Positions 57,647 through 64,000 of a DNA stretch of 64,000 bases are shown here, piece after piece. Source of the DNA: Anniella stebbinsi (Eukaryota > Chordata > Lepidosauria > Squamata > Anniellidae); contig JARDYH010000005.1 in NCBI GenBank assembly GCA_029215795.1, positions 18,136,001-18,200,000 on the forward strand, given 5' to 3'. The notes below the pieces were generated by a model. The model saw only the letters and a program-made list of their open reading frames with translations, searched no databases and had not been told where the DNA came from. The stretch's first letter is position 1, and every line of letters begins with the position of its first letter. The translations under genes and the position numbers were made by a program.

Positions 57647-58728
57647 GGTCCCTTCTACAAGAGTTCGCTTTGACGCCTTGTTCCCTGATTATGCGCATTT
57701 CCTGATAAGCGTGTTTACGCCTAATACCTATACACGGGAACCATCGAAGCACATGGCGGGCTCTCTGGAAAGCGCTTTAAAGTTGTTTACATGCGGAGAA
57801 TTGCAAGGCACGGACAAGGAAATAGTTCAGAAAGTAATGCGCTTTTCCCCAGAGGAACTGTCCCTTCAGATTCCCGCCGTTTCTTCTCTCTGCCCACCAG
57901 AATCTCTCACCTTTGGTTACCTGGGTTACCTGCCGGTAATCACCTGATTAACCTGTTCGGCTGCCTCTCTCACCCCCTTTTGCCTTGGACAGAGAGGGAG
58001 AGAGCGAGAAAGTAGAGATCCGCACAAACGCACGCCAAAACAGACAGCGGAAGCTGCTTCATTCCGTCCTCCTCCTTATTTTCCCAGCGAGATCAACCTT
58101 TTTTCCTTCTTCCCCTCTCAGTACTACCTTGTCGCTTTGAAGATGTACAACATCCACACACACACACACGCAGCTCATGTCAGGAACCCAGCAAGCAAGC
58201 GAGGGGACAATTTGTCTAAGCGGATCACTAATTATCTGCACATACGCACATCCTAACAACCCCCTTGCTTTCTGTGGAACCACCTCCATCTGGCCCCGTG
58301 TCTCCATGAACGAAATATTCCATCAGGGGAGTTAAAATAAACTTTATTTTCAGTTCACATCGGGTCACCTCTTCCTGGAGCTTCCATCCAGAGAGACTGA
58401 GAACAAGGAGGAAGTGGCCAGGAGGAGACAGGAAATAAAACTAAACGAAAAAAAAGTTTTCCCAGCGAAGGGGCAGTTCTATGCATGACATCACGACCAC
58501 AGTCCGCCCACTCTGATCGTTAATGCGCCTCCTCAGAAAGTTGTTTACACAAACATAAGGCGCTTTTACTCCCGCAGTAAATTAAAAGTCTCTATTTAAC
58601 ACGCATTCGATAATGCGCCTAATCGAAGATAAAAAGTGCCTGGATCCCTGATTTGCACTCCGCTCTTGTAGAGGTAAATTCGGTAATGCACCTTGAAAGA
58701 GCTTTAAATCGCTCTTGTAGAGGCACCC
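57647..58728. mobile_element. 1.08-kb non-autonomous DNA transposon
   Basis: It has inverted ends ggtcccttctacaagag and ctcttgtagaggcaccc and TTA on both sides as a 3-base duplication. TTA/TAA duplications are typical of PIF/Harbinger transposons. The interior (57800-58540) has no transposase frame and contains a TCTC run, a (CA)n at 58155-58170 and a purine-rich segment. A 346-bp relative with the same ends is at 47291. The superfamily call is inference. Confidence 0.85.
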
Positions 58729-60855
58729 TTATTACAGGATCCCTGACTGGCTAGGATCGTGCAGAGAAGGAAGTCAGCAGGCGGGGAGGCGTGTTGGCTC
58801 CAGAGCAGTGGCAAACAACTGCTACAAATATCAGAAAAATATGGAAACATTATAATAAAACTTTTTGGAGGAAACATTTTGAGCCCCATTTCCCTTCCCC
58901 CTCTTTTATAGCCCTAGTAAATTGCACCTCACAGAATATCACCCCGCTCACGCAGCTTATGACCACCCATCCAATGCAGATGGACTAATGAAGCACTGCT
59001 CAGAGTTGCATGATTTTGAGAAATTAGCTTGTCAGGGAGCAGGAGCTGGGCCTTTTGTCTACTGACGAGATTTTCTTGGCTACATTTATTTTAATCTTGC
59101 AGAAGCAGGGCCTTTTTATTCCACTGGGCAATGAGGATTAATGGAAGGTGGCTCGTGTGTGTGTCTGTGTGTTCAGTCTGTCTTACTGCTGTTTTTCAAG
59201 ATTTGTTTTCAAGAGATTTTGATTTTTTTCCTTCCGTTCAATGTGCTTTCAAAAATGATTTTATGTTATTAGTTCCCAGGGTCTGTGTGTATGCGCACGT
59301 GGATTTTGATCTGAAAGGAAAGTTAAAATGGAATAAATAAATAAATAAATAAGAACTATATTAACACACACTAATAAAATTCCTCTTCAATAGCATAAAA
59401 CAGGGACCATCATTTAGCTGGGACAGGCACAAAAACTGCAGGTCTCTCCCTGCTAAATTGGGGCAGTTGGATCATATGATCTTGTCCATGCCCAGCCAAG
59501 CTCCAATGCTCTGCGTAGATTCCACCAGTTTTACCTGTGATACTTACCCCTTGCATTTCCCTTAACAGGTCCCCTTGTTCCCAATACCTCATTACAGTTG
59601 TATGCACAGGGCTGGGTTTGCTCCAACGGATACTTAGCTGGATTTGACCCATAGGCCTGAGGTGCTGTACCCCTGTCTGATCCAATCTGATCCTAAAGAT
59701 TTACTTTGATACCCATGAGTTGATAATGGTGTGCTGTGGAATAAAAGGCAAATGCAATTCTTAGTTGCATGCAGGGTGGAAAAAAAGAAATTTAGCCACC
59801 ACCAGATTCTGTGTTCATCCTAACACTTGTAAGTCAACAAAATGTACACAGCTACGGATTGTCTGTTCTGAACCTGGTCTTTGAACCTTTGCAGAACTAG
59901 TGTGGAACTCAGCAAAGAGTGGCGTAGTGAAGGAAAGAAAGGTTAACATGGAGATGATGATAATGATGATTAGCTGAGGCTCTCTGGGTAGTTTACAAAG
60001 ATTATGACCCATCACTTTGTAGGGCACAGAGGCTCTGCCTCATTCACACAACCTATGTGTTGCACAAACATACCTTCATAAACAAAGAGGACTAGAAACT
60101 TAAGTATTCAAATGCTGTGGCGGTTTCCATGCCCCACATATGGAGTTCTACATGCTGATATCTATAATGTAAGGAAATACTGGATAGTACCCAATATTAG
60201 TCTAACAAGTCACATTCATTTCAATGGGTCTAGTCTAAGTAGGAGTAACACTGGATACAACTCATTATGTCTGAAAATTGTTTGAATTTGTTCGAACATG
60301 CTTGGCAGACAAATTCATAAAAAGATGTTGGGAAAATTAAACTGAATAAATGGGAACAGCAAAATCCATATAAAGTTCTTTTAGGTTCAATAGTATGTCT
60401 AACATTAAAACAGACTTACTTGTAGCAGGTTTAGTAAGCCAAACACACGTTGCTCTATCTGTCCTCATTAAATAAAGCCTCCCCTGTCTTCTGTTTGAGC
60501 ATACATTTTACATAAAATGGAGATAGAAACAGAATCTTCCTATTTACGGAAATTTGTCTTTTTCACACCTCTCTCCGTGTTTGGCGTTCTTATTAGGAAG
60601 CAAACGAATCACTCAGTAGATACATTCACTGAGTTAACAAATATCCTGCTTAGAACTTTTTAAAAATGTGACATCCTATTTCAAGTCCAAGCTTTGGTTT
60701 TTTGCAGGCTCTTGCAATCACGCCTGGGACTCCATGGGGGAATAGGGAGCAATGCATGTTGGGGGGGGGGGTCATTTGCAGTGGAAAAGTGGCAGAAAAG
60801 TGGTGGGCAGGGAAAGCATGAAGCCAGGAGTTCCCATGTTTCCCACAATTCCCAT
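58729..60855. other. No recognisable gene
   Basis: (AAAT)n at 59331-59352, a TG tract at 59155-59172, and a 'cccattgaaat'-type motif at 60213-60240. A 91-codon antisense frame (59410-59685) has no secure match. Confidence 0.4.
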
Positions 60856-60859
60856 GATT

Positions 60860-60945
60860 CTTCACCATGCTGTGCTGGCTAGGGCTGATGGGAGTTGTAG
60901 GCCAAAACATCTGGAGGGGGGGCTTAAGTTGTCGACCCCTGCGTC
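60860..60945. repeat. Palindromic MITE, right half
   Basis: gctagggctgatgggagttgtaggccaaaacatctggagg, the standard right arm, with a weak left arm. Confidence 0.7.
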
Positions 60946-61862
60946 AAGCATATTGTTATTTTGATGCGTCTCTGCTCCAAATCATGATCCCCTGAAACGG
61001 CTTTTCTCTAATGAAAGCGCCACAAACATCCAGGATTTGTTACACATGTTTGCGTGTACTGTTTAGGTTCACCCTGAACCGCATATTATTCTTACTCTGA
61101 ATTGATGTTTATACGTGCATGCATACCTGCATACTTGTTTATTTGTGTGTGAGTGTTATGTAGCCGTGACGAGGACAGCCAGCAAATGAATTGCAGTTGG
61201 ATGGAAATGAGTCAGAGTTAATAAATTCTGACTCAGTTCTTTGTTAACAATAACACACAAGGGGGGGGAGGAGAGACAGCCCAAAGCCATGGTGAGATAC
61301 ACTAAGTTATTAGACAGGGCTGTTGAGGGAGGGAGTGGATTCCCTGCCATTTGCTACCCCAGAATTGTGGAGGGAAGAAGGAGACCATGGTTGGAATCTC
61401 CCTCCGCTCTCATGGGTCACCCAGGGATGCAGAGGCAGTTTAGCCAGGTGAGGTAGGAGAGAACTGGGCTGAATAGCCTCACTGTGCTTCCCTCTTGGGT
61501 GGGGTGCAGCCTGTTTATGTGTCTCTATATATAGCGTCCCCACCCCCACCCCTGCATTGGCCATGCCACCTCCTGGCCACAATGAATTGCAGCCTATGTG
61601 TGTGCCCTCGTGGGAAGGGCCTGGTCCAAGCCAAAGTAAACACCCTGATGGGGAAAAGAGTCCGACCCTGCCTCTTAGAGAAGCAATCCGAGGAACTAAG
61701 CAAGAGTCATTTTCCCTTCCTCACAACTCATGGTGTGGGGAGAGGAAGGACCGATTCGGGACGGCATTGCGAAGGTCTGTGCGTGGAGATGCTAACAGAG
61801 TGGGGGGCCTCAAAGCTGATGTGCAATTGGACTTACTGTTCTCAATTTCTTCTCATTTCCAG
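60946..61862. other. End of intron 3
   Basis: A G8 tract at 61261-61268 and otherwise unique sequence, ending with the exon 4 acceptor. Confidence 0.45.
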
Positions 61863-61901
61863 GTACCATCATCCTGCCAGCCCCTCCCTCCCCCTGAACT
61901 G
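61863..61901 (+). CDS. TNS2: Tensin-2 coding exon 4 (end of C1 domain and linker)
   Basis: This 39-base exon encodes VPSSCQPLPPPEL (residues 78-90). Mammalian tensin-2 has VTSSCQALPPAEL or VTSACQALPPVEL at the same place, so the match is specific to tensin-2. Cys82 is the last zinc ligand of the C1 domain. The acceptor is ctcatttccag and the donor is CTG followed by gtaagt; both ends are phase 0. The exon after it, which in mammals begins RRNTAPVRRIEHLG, is not found in the remaining 2.1 kb and should lie to the right of the window. Confidence 0.93.
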
Positions 61902-63005
61902 GTAAGTGCTGATCTGTACCCGTCCGCCGTACATTCTGTGCCTTTTCTATATATTTTTTTCCATCTCCTGTGTCTCACTTTTTTATCTGCTTAGTGAGTG
62001 TGCATGGTGTGTGCCAGAGGGACGCAATTAATCATGTAACCAACTTTGGCTGCATGCAGATGTATCTTATTAAAAAGAGGATTCGCCATGGGTGATTTAT
62101 TTCCCCTCCTGTAGGGTGATCCTGCCCTCCCCAAAAACTTTGCAAAAACTTTTGGCAGGCATACATCTCAGCAAAGGAAACATTGATTGTGTCTTCTGTC
62201 TTGCTCCCCCCCCCCCCCCCCCGGTGTTTCAGGCTTAAAAAACAAACAAACGAAACAAACAAATGCCAGCTTGAAAATTGATCCAATTTAATGTTCATTT
62301 GTGTTGTTGTTGTTGAATTAATATTATCAACTTATTGTTTAACTATTATTATTTTCTTAAATAATATTTAATTGTTGTTGTTGTTTTATCACTCAATTTT
62401 TAAAGAGTTGGCAAAGCTGCTATCTGAAATAGGAGTGAGAGGTGATTTTGTGATTTCATAAGCTCGCAGTAGGCCTGTGCAATGCACTGCCAGTTTCTGT
62501 CCCAAACCTTCAGAGCCAGTTTCCTCTGTGATCACTCTTGGAGGGACGATTGGACATATGTACAAAACACAGCGAGTGCCCTCTCATAGAGGCTCCACTG
62601 CTCAGTACATGCATCTGAATGCATCCTCTGTTTTCAGTGTCCCCTGCAAATGAGCTGCTTCCCATTCTGTCTGATGAGGAGTTCTGTATAAGCTAAAAGC
62701 TTGCTTTTTTGTTACCCAAATAATCCAGTAAAAGGTTCCACCTTATTCGTGTGTTGTGTAGGGGTTTTTTTGTCTAATAAGAGAGATTGCTATATCCATT
62801 TTTCCCTTTTGTGAGATTATTATGGTCGTTGCTTTTGACATAGCATTAAAATCATCTATCTATCTAGGTTACTCTAGAGCAGAGATTAATGAATCTGCCC
62901 AAGAGAATTCTAGGGAATAATCTGCCTCACTGGAGTTTTGGAGGCTGATCTTTCTGCCGAACTCGGGACACTGATGGAATTTGTAACTAGGTATGTGCTG
63001 AAGTT
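61902..63005. other. Start of intron 4; no further tensin exon found
   Basis: It includes a 16-base poly-C at 62206-62222, (GTT)n runs, and a scrap similar to 'gatgaggagttctgtataagc'. Nothing resembling the next tensin-2 exon is seen. Confidence 0.5.
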
Positions 63006-63011
63006 TGTAGG

Positions 63012-63142
63012 GCAACGTTCCCCAACCTAGTGCCCTCCAGAGCTTTTGGGCTACAACTTCCATCAGCCCCAGCATGCATATCCAATTGTCAAGGATGATG
63101 GGAACTGTAGTCCAAAACACTTGAGGACACCAGGTTGGGGAA
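63012..63142. repeat. Palindromic MITE, 'acaactcccatcag' family
   Basis: gttccccaacctagtgccctcc faces gaggacaccaggttggggaa. Confidence 0.78.
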
Positions 63143-63514
63143 AGCACCAACAGAGTTTCCTGTCAATGGCTACTGTAGAGGCCTCTGCACCTGCGGTAAG
63201 CTCATGGTACCCATTGAGCCCTCTGTGCTAGCCTCAGGGAGACTTCTGGGAGGCAGGCAGGTGGCACACAGGCCTTAGCAGATGTGGAGACTGAATCTCT
63301 TGCAAGTGCATCAGGGTCAAGTGGCTTCATGGGAGCCTTAGTTCCTGTGAGCAACCATGGATGTTTTTGCTGTAGTCTTTTTGATGTGAACCGGAACCTT
63401 TTCTACCCCTGTCCCCTTATGCTGCTCTACCTCTACCCTTTGGGATTTTTCTTTTGGGGATTCAGCAAGGTTCAGTCATGTCCCCCATACTTTCCAACGT
63501 CTTCATGAAATCCA

Positions 63515-63800
63515 AGGCTGGCCCTACCACTAGGCAGAGCGAAGCAGTCACATCAGGTGGCAGATGATGGTAGGAGGCAGCAAGATGACGGAGGAGAGAT
63601 CTGTGTGCCAAGCAGCTTGCCCTGGGCCCCCTAAAGTAGCCTGCTGCCTTCAGGTGTAGTAGACGATGCTGTCCCATCATCAGTGCTGCAGTAAGATTCA
63701 TCTGTCAGTCCAATCATGTTCTGTAGTTGGAATGGGGAGAGGGTGCCATCTTGTTCTTCACATCAAGCAGCAAAATGTCTTGTGCCGGCCCTGCTAAAAT
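63515..63800 (+). repeat. 'ggccggccct' repeat, copy 4
   Basis: aaggctggccctaccactaggcag to agcagcaaaatgtcttgtgccggccctgc; both termini are well preserved. Confidence 0.8.
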
Positions 63801-63892
63801 TGCTGGGAGATGTTGTGGGTTGAGGTGTCATCAGTATGTGGATGATACCAGTTCTATTTCTTCTCTTCCCCAGAACTAGATAAGGTAAAAGC

Positions 63893-64000
63893 TTTCAATA
63901 CTTTTCCTAGCTGTGATTAGAATGGTGAGGACAAGGTGCAGGGCTTTCTCCACTGTGGCACCCTCCCTCTGGTACTCTACCCAAGGAAGCCCATCAGGCT
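63893..64000 (+). repeat. L2 LINE ORF2 fragment (cut by window)
   Basis: ggtgcagggctttctccactgtggcaccctccctctgg resembles the sense AFSTVAPSLW block of L2 ORF2. Confidence 0.6.

Noticed and set aside
61902..64000. Next tensin-2 exon
   Set aside because: No sequence encoding the expected basic linker was found before the edge.

Overview
The window is vertebrate nuclear DNA, most probably from a squamate reptile (a lizard or a close relative). The evidence is the repeat content: CR1 and L2-type LINE tails ending in ataaataaata, two kinds of tRNA-derived SINE with readable A and B boxes, and many short palindromic non-autonomous DNA transposons of kinds common in squamate genomes. I see no bacterial, viral or organellar genes. 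The species cannot be named from this sequence.

The only protein-coding gene I can support is the 5' part of tensin-2 (TNS2) on the + strand. Four small coding exons are visible: 19060-19140, 40841-40952, 41762-41799 and 61863-61901. Their splice phases are compatible (0, 1, 0, 0). Joined, they read 90 codons without a stop. They give the short leader typical of tensin-2 followed by a complete C1-type zinc domain with all eight zinc ligands and the start of the linker that leads to the phosphatase-like domain. The gene continues past the right edge; the PTP, C2, SH2 and PTB parts are not here. Two further GT-donor sites directly follow an ATG plus one codon (ends 12037 and 26379). They could be alternative first exons splicing in frame to the C1 exon.

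Layout: 1-12 kb holds upstream DNA rich in transposon relics. A candidate upstream first exon lies near 11.85-12.04 kb, and 12-19 kb is mixed unique and repeat DNA. The main first coding exon is at 19.06 kb. Intron 1 (19.14-40.84 kb) contains an L2 relic, MITEs, a CR1 3' end and a nested inverted-repeat element. Exons 2 and 3 sit close together at 40.8-41.8 kb, separated by an 809-base intron made largely of two repeats. Intron 3 (41.8-61.86 kb) is 20 kb of nested transposons. Exon 4 is followed by more than 2 kb of intron 4.

Most other open reading frames are chance frames or fragments of mobile elements. The repeat archaeology is rich: at least ten recognisable families, several nested insertions, and a 1.08-kb DNA transposon sharing its ends with a 346-bp deletion derivative.
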